Source: Desulfobacterales bacterium
GTDB taxonomy: Bacteria; Desulfobacterota; Desulfobacteria; Desulfobacterales; C00003060
Direction: 5' to 3'
Assembly (NCBI GenBank): GCA_020347085.1
Contig: CP070769.1
Coordinates: 1,227,299 to 1,232,782, forward strand
DNA length: 5,484 nt
Below are positions 1-5,178 of this stretch, piece by piece (within the stretch, counting starts at the first letter, position 1; each line of letters starts with the position of its first letter). Made by a program: the position numbers and the translations under genes. The notes under the pieces were generated by a model. That model made no database searches. It saw nothing but the letters and a program-made list of their open reading frames with translations, and was not told the DNA's origin.

Positions 1-118
1 TTATGCGCGAGTTTGAGCCGGCTTGGAATCGGATTGCCTGTATGCGGTGGTGCTTTCAAATACTTAAATTTTTATCCTTAGCTTTGTTTATAGATCCGAA
101 AAATTGTAACTGTTTGAT

Positions 119-159
119 CCCGATTTATCGGGGGAGTTCAGTGCAAAGGTTGCACCTGA
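119..159. other. Pair of hairpins downstream of livM
   Basis: Two adjacent inverted repeats lie beyond the 3' end of livM. The first is CCCGA/TCGGG at 119-123 and 128-132 with a four-base loop. The second is TCAGTGCAA/TTGCACCTGA at 138-146 and 150-159, a nine-pair stem with one bulged C and a three-base loop. Neither is followed by a T run on either strand, so they are not convincing intrinsic terminators. They may stabilise the 3' end of the liv transcript or belong to the dispersed repeat beside them. The rest of 1-235 holds no gene I can support. Confidence 0.35.
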
Positions 160-161
160 CT

Positions 162-203
162 GCTTGACACAAAGTGAAGCTTGCGCCAAAAGAGGCACCT
201 CGT
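162..203 (+). repeat. 42-bp direct repeat, copy 1
   Basis: This segment begins GCTTGACACAAAGT and contains GCTTGCGCCAAAAGAGGCAC. It matches 5348-5389 at 40 of 42 positions in the same orientation; the differences are G/A at position 15 and C/T at position 38 of the repeat. It lies 33 bp past the livM stop in non-coding DNA. The pattern AAAG-AAAG-CCAAAAGA recalls dispersed intergenic repeats common in proteobacterial genomes, but I cannot assign a named family. The embedded TTGACA has no matching -10, so I do not read it as a promoter. Confidence 0.85.
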
Positions 204-235
204 GCTCCAGTTTTAGCGAAGCAACTTGAGAACTT

Positions 236-1270
236 TCAAAAACGGTTAAACCAAAGGAGGAAAGGGGTTTTGACGGCTATGAGCCTCTGCAACTTCTTGC
301 TTTGATAAAAATGCTGAATGCCAACCAGGACCCCTTCCGGCAAAAAGATGAGTATGAGGCTCAAAAAAACGCCGTAGGCAATAATGTGGTACTGTTTGGC
401 AACATGCAAAGCCTCTGATATAAAGCTGAGGATAGCCGCCCCGAAAAGAGATCCCCAAAGACTTCCCATCCCTCCTACGATGACCATGGTGACAACCTGG
501 ATGGAATAATAAAAATCATACGTACTAGGACTTATGAAGGTGATGTAATGGGCATAAAGGCTGCCGGAAACGGACGCGAACATGGCACTCAAGACGAAAA
601 CCTTAACCTTGTATGAGGACGTATTGACACCCAGGGAATTGGCTGCCACTTCACTTCCGTGTATGGCCCGCAGTGCCCTGCCTACCCTTGAATCGAGAAG
701 ATTTCTCGCCACCAGCATACAGAAAAAGACAAAGGCCCAGATGAGGTAAAAATTTTTCAGGTCATTGTCAAATGTTAATCCGCCCACCGAGAGGGGAGGA
801 ATTCCTATCAGTCCATCATGTCCCCCAGTGAACTGCTCCAGCTCCCCCATGAGAATATTAATGATGATACCGAAGCCCAGAGTAGCCATGACCAGATAGT
901 GCCCTCGAAGCTTCAGTGCCGGGTAACCTATCAGGTAGGCAATGGCCCCTGTGGCCAGCATTGCCACCACCATGGCAGGCCAATGTGGGAATCCGTAGTT
1001 CGCGGTGAGTATGCCTGAAAAATAGGATCCGAGGCCAAAAAAGGCCGCATGGCCCAGGGAAATTTGCCCTGCAAAACCGATAAGCAGGTTCAAGCCTACG
1101 ACCACAATGGTGTTGAGACCGATGATGTTCAGGACAATAAGGTAATATTTGCTCTCCACAAGAACGGGAATGAGGACAATGATAACCACCAATAGAGTGA
1201 AAGAGAAGCGGTCTTTACGTCTTGTACTTTCAGGCAAATCCACTAGTTTACACCCGTTCCGATTCTCCAT
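236..1270 (-). CDS. livM: Branched-chain amino acid-type ABC transporter permease LivM
   Basis: Inner-membrane permease of 344 aa, the partner of LivH in the heterodimeric channel of a HAAT-family importer. The start is the ATG at 1270, which overlaps the livH 3' end by 23 bp, so translation is probably coupled; only a weak GGGAT precedes it. After a charged N-terminus (residues 1-22) come multiple hydrophobic helices. LivM hallmarks visible are GFAGQISLGHAAFFGLGSY (65-83), GHDGLIGIP (150-158), the cytoplasmic coupling loop LRAIHGSEVAANSLGVN (200-216) that docks on the ATPase, VIVGGMGSLWGSLFGA (263-278) and a late PEGV (311-314). The C-terminal tail (about 321-344) is basic then hydrophobic and not obviously conserved. 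Length is normal for the family. It is the last gene of the cluster here; no livF follows. Substrate cannot be read from the permease. Confidence 0.95.
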   Translation of the reverse strand: MENRNGCKLVDLPESTRRKDRFSFTLLVVIIVLIPVLVESKYYLIVLNIIGLNTIVVVGLNLLIGFAGQISLGHAAFFGLGSYFSGILTANYGFPHWPAMVVAMLATGAIAYLIGYPALKLRGHYLVMATLGFGIIINILMGELEQFTGGHDGLIGIPPLSVGGLTFDNDLKNFYLIWAFVFFCMLVARNLLDSRVGRALRAIHGSEVAANSLGVNTSSYKVKVFVLSAMFASVSGSLYAHYITFISPSTYDFYYSIQVVTMVIVGGMGSLWGSLFGAAILSFISEALHVAKQYHIIAYGVFLSLILIFLPEGVLVGIQHFYQSKKLQRLIAVKTPFLLWFNRF

Positions 1271-2135
1271 ATCCCATGATCCCGGTGGGCTTTAGGAAAA
1301 GAACGAAAAGGAGAACAAGAAAAGCCGTAGCGTCTTTATACTGGGAAGAGAGCAACCCTGCCCCGAGGGATTCCAGAACGCCCAATATGACACCACCCAG
1401 AATGGCGCCTGCAAAATTGCCGTATCCACCTAAGATAGCAGCTGCAAACCCTTTCAAGCCGAGCATGATCCCGGTATCATAAGAGGTCGTAGAAATCGGA
1501 GCAATAATCATTCCGGCAACAGCCCCCAACGCCCCGCTGAGAGCGAAGGAAAGCAGGACCATATGATCCACGGAGACACCCACGAGTGCGGCGGCCTGGC
1601 GATTAACTGCAGTAGCCCGCATGGCTTTTCCCAGCATGGTGTTTCTAAAAAAATGGCGCAGAACCAACATCACCAGGAAAGTGATGCCAAATACCCACAT
1701 GTGTTGTGGTAATATCGTGGCCCCAACCGGCAGATGGATCGGGTCTTCCCCGGAAAAGGCTGGGACGCCGACGTTATCCGTTCCCCAGATCTGCTGTGCT
1801 GTCCCCCGGAGCGTTCCCGACAATCCGATAGTCAAGAATATAAGAATAATAATCTCTTTTGACCTGGCATATCGTATGGGCCCTCTTTCCATCAAGGCCC
1901 CTATCAGGGAAACCGTGGCCATGGATATGAAAAAGGAGATGAGTATCGGAATCTTTAAAAGAACAACCAGGGTATACATGGACATGCCGCCCAGAGAGAT
2001 AAACTCGCATTGGGCAAAATTGACTATCCCGGTGGCATTGTGAATAATATTAAAGCCCATGGCCACGATGGCGTAAATAGCACCAATAGACAGTCCAGTG
2101 ATAATGTACTGAGCTATTTGCTGGGAGAAGTCCAT
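1248..2135 (-). CDS. livH: Branched-chain amino acid-type ABC transporter permease LivH
   Basis: Inner-membrane permease of 295 aa that forms the translocation pore with LivM. I chose the ATG at 2135, giving MDFSQQIAQY, because AAAGG lies nine bases upstream; an in-frame TTG at 2144 would add three residues but lacks a spaced Shine-Dalgarno. Numbered from this ATG, the family signatures are TGLSIGAIYAIVAMGFNII (13-31), ATGIVNFAQCEF with the LivH NFA motif (34-45), GKAMRATAVNRQAAALVGV in the ATPase-coupling loop (169-187) and GFAAAILGGYGNFAGAILGG (229-248). The protein ends soon after a KPTGIMG motif (282-288) near the membrane exit. It lies 42 bp after the binding-protein stop and overlaps livM, consistent with one transcript. 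Length and composition look normal, with no frameshift or truncation. Confidence 0.93.
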   Translation of the reverse strand: MDFSQQIAQYIITGLSIGAIYAIVAMGFNIIHNATGIVNFAQCEFISLGGMSMYTLVVLLKIPILISFFISMATVSLIGALMERGPIRYARSKEIIILIFLTIGLSGTLRGTAQQIWGTDNVGVPAFSGEDPIHLPVGATILPQHMWVFGITFLVMLVLRHFFRNTMLGKAMRATAVNRQAAALVGVSVDHMVLLSFALSGALGAVAGMIIAPISTTSYDTGIMLGLKGFAAAILGGYGNFAGAILGGVILGVLESLGAGLLSSQYKDATAFLVLLFVLFLKPTGIMGYGESERV

Positions 2136-2177
2136 ATGCTTCAACCTTTAGGTTGCCACTGCATCGGCTGTTGGCAT

Positions 2178-3353
2178 TTAATCCATTAACTCCCATCCCC
2201 CTTTGGTGGCCTTAATCATAACAATATCTTTCATTGACAGGCCATTGTGATCCTCGGGGGTGATGTTGTAGATACCGCTGATACCTAAATAGCCCTGGGT
2301 ATTCTCAATGGCATCACGAATCTTAGCCCGGTCCGCCCCCACCTTTTTTATCGCATCAACCACGATGTACGCAGCATCCGCGCCATAGGCGACCATGGTG
2401 CCAGGCTCACGGTTGAATTTCTCTCGATATGCTTTCACATAGGCTTGGATCTTCTTTTTCTGGGGGTCGGAATCGGGGAGTTGATCGGCCACCACAATCT
2501 TGGTAGAGGGCATCATCACGCCTTCCCCGGCCTCTCCCGCAACCGTCCAGAAGATGGGATCCCCTGCCCCGTGGCATTCAAAAAGAGGCGCTTTTATTCC
2601 TAGCTGCTTCACGTTCTTTGGGATGATCCCCATGGCAGGGCCCACGGTCCAGGCGATGATTCCATCAACGCCCTTGGCATTCATGCGAGTCAATTGGGCG
2701 GTCATATCCACATCCTTGGGTTCAAACGCCTCCTCGGCGACGACTTCCACGCCATACTTCGGTGCTTGGACCTTGACGTTCTTGAGCCCGTCCTTTCCGA
2801 ACCCCTCATTGGAATAGAGAAATCCTATCTTACTAATGCCGTGTTTACTCATGTGTTCGCAGATTTTTCCCATGGCGTCTGCAGCCTTATAAGGAGACTT
2901 GAATGTCCATTTGGGCAGTGAAGTTGGATCATCTTTTTTCAATGGAGCCTTTAGAATGACATCACCCCCTGAATGCATAAAGGCAGGAATCCCTTCTTGT
3001 TCAATGAATCCCCTCATGGCCATAGCCGTTCCTGTCAATGTGGGCCCAATAATGGCTGCAACATCTTCCGCTTCAAGGATCTTTTTCAGGGCCATAACTG
3101 CTTTTGTAGGAGTACTCTCTGTGTCTTCCATCACCATCTCCAACTTTCGGCCATTGATGCCTCCCTGCTCGTTTACCTCATCGATTGCAATAAGTACTGC
3201 ATCGCGCTGTGCTGTTCCAATGTGAGCAGCACGGCCGGTAAGAGCAAAGATTCCTGCGATTTTTATGGGTTCCGCACCAAAACACAAAGGTGAACCCACC
3301 ATGAAACAGACTGCCAGAGAAACTGCTACGATTACTAAGGCTTTTCCTTTCAT
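2178..3353 (-). CDS. Periplasmic substrate-binding protein of Liv-type ABC transporter
   Basis: Soluble periplasmic receptor (type 1 periplasmic binding fold, Peripla_BP_6/LivJK-like) of 391 aa that delivers ligand to LivHM. The start is the ATG at 3353, preceded by AGGAGG with six-base spacing; a longer TTG frame from 3383 is rejected. Residues 1-27 form a Sec signal peptide (basic MKGK, hydrophobic core, FGA before EPIKI). The cysteine at 24 does not sit in a lipobox. Family features are IFALTG (35-40), NEQGGINGRKLE (61-72), IIGP (101-104), GFGKDG (184-189), YGADAAYIVVDAI (323-335) and TPEDHNGL (365-372). The late DHNGL motif is shared by many receptors for amino acids and aromatic acids, so the ligand is open: branched-chain, aromatic amino acid or aromatic carboxylate. 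The trp-type leader upstream of the operon makes an aromatic amino acid worth testing. Confidence 0.94.
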   Translation of the reverse strand: MKGKALVIVAVSLAVCFMVGSPLCFGAEPIKIAGIFALTGRAAHIGTAQRDAVLIAIDEVNEQGGINGRKLEMVMEDTESTPTKAVMALKKILEAEDVAAIIGPTLTGTAMAMRGFIEQEGIPAFMHSGGDVILKAPLKKDDPTSLPKWTFKSPYKAADAMGKICEHMSKHGISKIGFLYSNEGFGKDGLKNVKVQAPKYGVEVVAEEAFEPKDVDMTAQLTRMNAKGVDGIIAWTVGPAMGIIPKNVKQLGIKAPLFECHGAGDPIFWTVAGEAGEGVMMPSTKIVVADQLPDSDPQKKKIQAYVKAYREKFNREPGTMVAYGADAAYIVVDAIKKVGADRAKIRDAIENTQGYLGISGIYNITPEDHNGLSMKDIVMIKATKGGWELMD

Positions 3354-3439
3354 TCTTCCCCTCCTGTGAAATTGGATTGACAATCATTCTCTGCCACGAA
3401 ACATAGCCTTTTGAGGATTCCCTCCTTTCTGTTTTCCAT
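3350..3439 (-). CDS. Possible 29-aa ORF coupled to binding-protein gene
   Basis: A short frame in the livG/binding-protein gap starts at the ATG at 3439 (MENRKEGIL...) and stops with the TGA at 3352-3350. That stop overlaps the binding-protein ATG as ATGA, the usual arrangement for coupled translation. GGGAG stands nine bases upstream of this ATG; an ATG two codons earlier (3445) is too close to it. The peptide is hydrophilic, has two cysteines (residues 13 and 20, counted from this Met) and no motif or membrane segment that I recognise. It could be a translated leader that feeds ribosomes to the binding protein, or chance. Its length is too short for any homology argument from the sequence alone. 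Confidence 0.3.
   Translation of the reverse strand: MENRKEGILKRLCFVAENDCQSNFTGGEE
3358..3365 (-). promoter_or_regulatory. Strong Shine-Dalgarno of the binding-protein gene
   Basis: AGGAGGGG on the minus strand, with six bases between AGGAGG and the ATG at 3353. It is the best ribosome binding site in the cluster and decides the start codon. It fits the need for many more receptors than permeases. Confidence 0.85.
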
Positions 3440-3518
3440 ATGCATTATCTCCCTGTGGACTCCCCATTGTTGGAATCTCCCGACAGAGGCCGTTTATTTC
3501 ACGAACCCTAATCAGGCT

Positions 3519-4295
3519 CTACCATGGCTCTCTGCCCAGATAGGCCGCTACCACTTTGTCGCTGTTCTGTATCTCTGCCGGGCTCCCATCAGCTATTTTC
3601 TCCCCATAATTGAGCACGGTAATGGTATCTGAAATTCCCATGACCAAGTCCATGTTGTGAGCCACCAGCAGTACGGTGACCCCCGTCTCTCTGATCATGA
3701 GAATCGTATGGGACATCTCATGGGTCTCTTGTAAATTGAGGCCGGCTGCAGGTTCATCCAGGAGAAGCAGTCTGGGTTCTGTGGCCAGCGTCCGGGCAAT
3801 CTCCACCTTTTTCTGATCACCATAGGGAAGACCGGCGGCCAAGAGACCAGCTTTGGATGCGAGTCCCATAAACTCCAGGATCTCATTACACCTCCTTCGA
3901 ATCATCCTCTCTTCTTTCCGCACCATAGGCGTGTGAAGTAAGCACCGGACAAATTCGGAACGGCTCCGCGTATGTAGGCCGACCATGACATTCTCCCGAA
4001 CGGTCATGTTCTGGAATACCTGGATATTCTGGAAGGTCCTAGCAATTCCCATCCGAGTAACCTGGTATGGCTTCTTTCCCGACAGCACTTGGCCTTCAAA
4101 GTAGATTTCACCTTCTGCAGGAGGGTATATGCCGGTGATCATATTAATCGCCGTGGTCTTGCCAGCGCCGTTTGGGCCGATGAGGGCAAAGATCTGGCCG
4201 CTCTCTACCTGGAATGACAGTCGGTTGATGGCTTGAAGCCCGCCAAAATTGATAGAAACATTGACTAGCTCAAGGATGGAATCTGAATTACTCAT
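3519..4295 (-). CDS. livG: Liv-type ABC transporter ATP-binding protein LivG
   Basis: Cytoplasmic ATPase of 258 aa that powers the LivHM channel. Visible motifs are Walker A GPNGAGKTT (40-48), the Q-loop in RTFQN (Q89), the LivG-type signature LPYGDQKKVEIARTL (156-170), Walker B LLLLDEP (176-182) with D-loop AAGLN (183-187) and the H-loop histidine H213 in VAHNMDLVM. LivG proteins more often have EHDM at the H-loop; the histidine itself is kept. The insert around 106-145 is the helical extension typical of LivG rather than the shorter LivF, and the C-terminal BCA_ABC tail ends AYLGREPW. Start is the ATG at 4295 with GAGG four bases upstream. It is the first gene of the cluster, followed by a 165-bp gap before the binding protein. 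A startless frame from upstream overlaps its first eight bases (ATGAGTAA). Confidence 0.95.
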   Translation of the reverse strand: MSNSDSILELVNVSINFGGLQAINRLSFQVESGQIFALIGPNGAGKTTAINMITGIYPPAEGEIYFEGQVLSGKKPYQVTRMGIARTFQNIQVFQNMTVRENVMVGLHTRSRSEFVRCLLHTPMVRKEERMIRRRCNEILEFMGLASKAGLLAAGLPYGDQKKVEIARTLATEPRLLLLDEPAAGLNLQETHEMSHTILMIRETGVTVLLVAHNMDLVMGISDTITVLNYGEKIADGSPAEIQNSDKVVAAYLGREPW

Positions 4296-4509
4296 ATTCC
4301 CTCATCACGACCTCTTCTTCCAGGTAACCATATAGGTTTACTTTCAGAGGCTTCAGGTTAATATCAATCAAAACCTTTTCTTTCAATCTCCTCAGGTCCG
4401 TGGACGTCCCCAGCCTTGATCCTTCACAGGAAGGATTGCCGACTAAACGAATACTGCCATGGGGCTCTAGCTCCTGACAGGCCTGCGCCCCGAACGCGAA
4501 GCGCTGCCG
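4288..4509 (-). pseudogene. Startless open frame running into livG; gene remnant?
   Basis: The minus strand is open from just after a TGA (4512-4510) to TAA at 4290-4288, overlapping the livG start as ATGAGTAA. No ATG or GTG occurs in frame; the in-frame TTG codons (4386 and 4371) lack a usable Shine-Dalgarno. The last 30 or so codons read like a real protein (KEKVLIDINLKPLKVNLYGY, then an acidic tail ending EYE), and a short stop-start overlap is what one expects of an operon neighbour. The upstream half passes through the hairpin-rich insert at 4428-4549, so that part is probably not native. I do not recognise the family; it is not the C-terminus of LivF. It may be the 3' end of a gene broken by the insertion, or chance. 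Confidence 0.35.
4422..4432. repeat. 11-bp direct repeat CTTCACAGGAA, left copy
   Basis: Identical to 4544-4554 and in the same orientation. The two copies bracket the hairpin-rich segment exactly, 122 bp apart. The TTCAC part could be the insertion tetra/pentanucleotide that IS200/IS605 elements carry at both boundaries; the following AGGAA is then either coincidence or evidence of another insertion mechanism. Confidence 0.8.
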
Positions 4510-4549
4510 TCAGACAGAACCTCCGTCCTTCAGGGCGGGGAAGCTTCAC
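4428..4549 (+). mobile_element. Mini IS200/IS605-like (omega-RNA-like) insertion, non-autonomous
   Basis: A compact segment with three successive hairpins: GGGGC/GCTCC (4461-4474), an interrupted stem CTGAC-GGC-GCGC pairing with GCGC-GCC-GTCAG (4474-4513), and CTCCGTCC/GGGCGGGG with loop TTCA (4521-4540). After the last hairpin comes AAGCTTCAC. From memory, a hairpin of the type CCGCCC-TTCA-GGGCGG just before a short boundary motif is typical of the right end of IS605/IS1341 elements and of the 3' scaffold of TnpB-associated omega RNA. TTCAC precedes both the left boundary and the right flank, as expected for peel-and-paste insertion without terminal inverted repeats. There is no recognisable TnpA or TnpB in or beside it, so it would be a relic or a short palindrome-associated element. 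The sequence following it (AGGAATCTGAGAGTCC) would occupy the guide position. Confidence 0.5.
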
Positions 4550-4554
4550 AGGAA
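4544..4554. repeat. 11-bp direct repeat CTTCACAGGAA, right copy
   Basis: Second copy of the sequence at 4422-4432, located at the right edge of the hairpin-rich insert. Deleting one copy plus the insert would fuse the attenuator terminator region to the livG leader and leave about 160 nt between terminator and livG. Confidence 0.8.
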
Positions 4555-4579
4555 TCTGAGAGTCCGATCCCTTGGCCAC

Positions 4580-4616
4580 AAAAAAAGCCGCGCGTTCCGA
4601 GGAACTGCCCGCGGCT
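4580..4616 (-). terminator. Intrinsic terminator of the trp-type attenuator
   Basis: Read on the minus strand, AGCCGCG pairs with CGCGGCT (4616-4610 with 4592-4586) and an inner stem GTTCC/GGAAC is capped by TC; the hairpin is followed directly by seven T (4586-4580). The stem is GC-rich and close to ideal for factor-independent termination. It ends transcription coming from the promoter at 4778-4750 before it reaches livG. Its 5' arm also contains CGCGGGCAG, which can pair with an earlier leader segment, so the terminator is conditional. Confidence 0.88.
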
Positions 4617-4640
4617 CTGCTCAGTCCATATGTTTATTAC

Positions 4641-4739
4641 TTACCGCTGGGCGCGGACAGACCCCTCCTCTCTGAGCTGCCGCCACCAGCACCAACTCTC
4701 TGCCAACCGGTTCGCAAAGCCATTATCTTCCTGCTTCAT
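4641..4739 (-). CDS. Putative Trp-rich leader peptide (trpL-like)
   Basis: A 32-codon frame from ATG 4739 to TAA 4643-4641 with Trp at residues 16, 18 and 19 (ESWCWWRQL). Three Trp in four codons is the hallmark of a trp leader peptide, and the codons sit just ahead of the first pairing segment of the attenuator. The weak point is initiation: the ATG lies only a few bases after the predicted transcription start and has no Shine-Dalgarno, so translation would be near-leaderless or begin elsewhere. A competing frame from ATG 4723, with AGGA five bases upstream, runs 28 codons to 4637 and has one Trp and a run of Gly codons. I favour the Trp-rich frame because of its match to the fold, but the start is uncertain. 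Confidence 0.6.
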   Translation of the reverse strand: MKQEDNGFANRLAESWCWWRQLREEGSVRAQR

Positions 4740-4749
4740 GACGCTGTGA

Positions 4750-4778
4750 CTCATAGCAAAATGCCAGGACTGTGTCAA
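4750..4778 (-). promoter_or_regulatory. Sigma70-type promoter of the leader/liv operon
   Basis: On the minus strand a perfect -35 TTGACA (4778-4773) is followed by a 17-base spacer and TATGAG (4755-4750) preceded by TGC, an extended -10. Transcription should start near 4745-4742. It is the only convincing promoter found upstream of livG and drives the attenuator. Just upstream, ATAAC/GTTAT (4782-4786 and 4795-4799) makes an imperfect palindrome that could be an operator, but it does not match the TrpR operator as I know it. Confidence 0.75.
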
Positions 4779-4829
4779 GCGATAACGACCCATTGTTATT
4801 CCACAACGCACGTGTCAGTTCCTATGCCC

Positions 4830-4859
4830 TTGCTAAAAAACCTGCCTATGTGATATAGA
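4830..4859 (+). promoter_or_regulatory. Possible divergent promoter for the small plus-strand gene
   Basis: TTGCTA (4830-4835) and TATAGA (4854-4859) are separated by 18 bases, each four of six to consensus. It would give a leader of about 130 nt before the ATG at 4996. Weak support; a promoter nearer the gene is not evident. Confidence 0.25.
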
Positions 4860-4916
4860 GTAATTTAGGTGCAATGGGTATTGTGTGGATACGTCTTTAG
4901 CAGGTTTTTCAACCTG
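4836..4916. repeat. Nested inverted repeats in the divergent intergenic region
   Basis: AAAAACCTGC at 4836-4845 is the exact reverse complement of GCAGGTTTTT at 4900-4909. The right arm also folds locally with its neighbour as CAGGTT/AACCTG (4901-4906 and 4911-4916, loop TTTC). A plus-strand transcript could therefore switch between a long-range and a local stem. This might be regulatory for the 58-aa gene or be chance in a T-rich stretch. Confidence 0.4.
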
Positions 4917-4995
4917 TAGCCCCCAAAACGAACAGCAGTCCACAGCTTTGCGTGGGCCAAGACCTTAGCATAGTGTGTACATCACGGAGGCTGAT

Positions 4996-5172
4996 ATGAG
5001 ATCGCTTGACGAACATGTCCTGAAAGTAGCGAAAGAGATTGTGGCCAAGTTTATTGAGGTGGGTCGTGTCTCTCCTGCATCTTTTGACGACACTTTTAAG
5101 AGCGTTTACAAAAGCGTCAAAGAGGCCATACTAGACTACAGTACCGAAGAAGAAGGCGAGCAGAGTTCTTAG
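4996..5172 (+). CDS. Small helical protein, MucR N-terminus-like, function unknown
   Basis: A 58-aa acidic protein starting at ATG 4996, chosen because GGAGG stands five bases upstream; an in-frame GTG at 4975 is less likely. Residues 5-45 look like two amphipathic helices separated by GRVSPASFDD, and the tail is strongly acidic (TEEEGEQSS). The spacing of hydrophobics in KEIVAKFIEVGRVSPASF and KSVYKSVKEAI resembles the N-terminal region of MucR/Ros regulators (IV..Y......P.S.L...I..V), which serves oligomerisation there. The C2H2 zinc finger that binds DNA in that family is absent. It may be a stand-alone oligomerisation module or an unrelated small helical protein. It is divergent from the liv operon and ends in a hairpin, so it is probably monocistronic. 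Confidence 0.75.
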   Translation: MRSLDEHVLKVAKEIVAKFIEVGRVSPASFDDTFKSVYKSVKEAILDYSTEEEGEQSS

Positions 5173-5178
5173 CCCTTA

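Larger units (their letters stand above)
4580..4745 (-). promoter_or_regulatory. Trp-type ribosome-mediated transcription attenuator
   Basis: The minus-strand leader RNA contains the elements of a classical attenuator. Segment 1 (GCGGCAG, 4683-4677) starts within the last of three Trp codons. It can pair with segment 2 (within 4660-4652, CTGTCCGCG, plus the following C at 4651) with one bulged U. Segment 2 can instead form nine continuous pairs with segment 3 (CGCGGGCAG, 4613-4605; one G-U), which destroys the terminator. Segment 3 otherwise forms the terminator with segment 4. A ribosome stalled at the Trp codons would cover segment 1 and favour 2:3, giving read-through. A ribosome at the stop codon (4643-4641) would mask segment 2 and favour termination. 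Pairings are seen in the sequence; the mechanism is inferred from known trp leaders. The genes downstream are a transporter, not trpE. Confidence 0.72.

Noticed and set aside
1..72. Minus-strand frame ending in TAA at the window edge
   Set aside because: Only a short startless open stretch before an in-frame stop; no coding character beyond chance.
3..167. 54-codon plus-strand ATG frame at the left edge
   Set aside because: No room to see a ribosome binding site, it runs into the hairpins and the dispersed repeat, and the peptide looks unlike a protein family. Insufficient support.
164..192. TTGACA inside the 42-bp repeat as a promoter
   Set aside because: No acceptable -10 element at 16-18 bases in either copy.
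818..3293. Plus-strand open frames opposite livM, livH and the binding-protein gene
   Set aside because: They are shadows of strongly supported minus-strand genes, without ribosome binding sites or recognisable products.
3354..3383. N-terminal extension of the binding protein from a TTG at 3383
   Set aside because: It would place charged residues and the Shine-Dalgarno itself before the signal peptide; the ATG at 3353 is perfectly spaced after AGGAGG.
4362..4558. Plus-strand open frame through the hairpin element as a TnpB C-terminal remnant
   Set aside because: It ends in the place expected for a TnpB tail, but no zinc-finger CxxC motifs or other TnpB residues are visible, and its left half is antisense to the livG-proximal frame.
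4580..4740. T-box riboswitch reading of the minus-strand leader (GAGAG-like motif, GGAACGCGCGG resembling the T-box)
   Set aside because: The T-box-like bases fall in the 3' arm of the terminator rather than in an antiterminator, the AGGGTGG core is missing, and no specifier stem can be drawn. Leader-peptide attenuation explains the pairings better.
4572..4853. 93-codon plus-strand open frame
   Set aside because: It needs a TTG start, runs antisense through the terminator hairpin and the attenuator, has no Shine-Dalgarno, and its protein shows no recognisable pattern.
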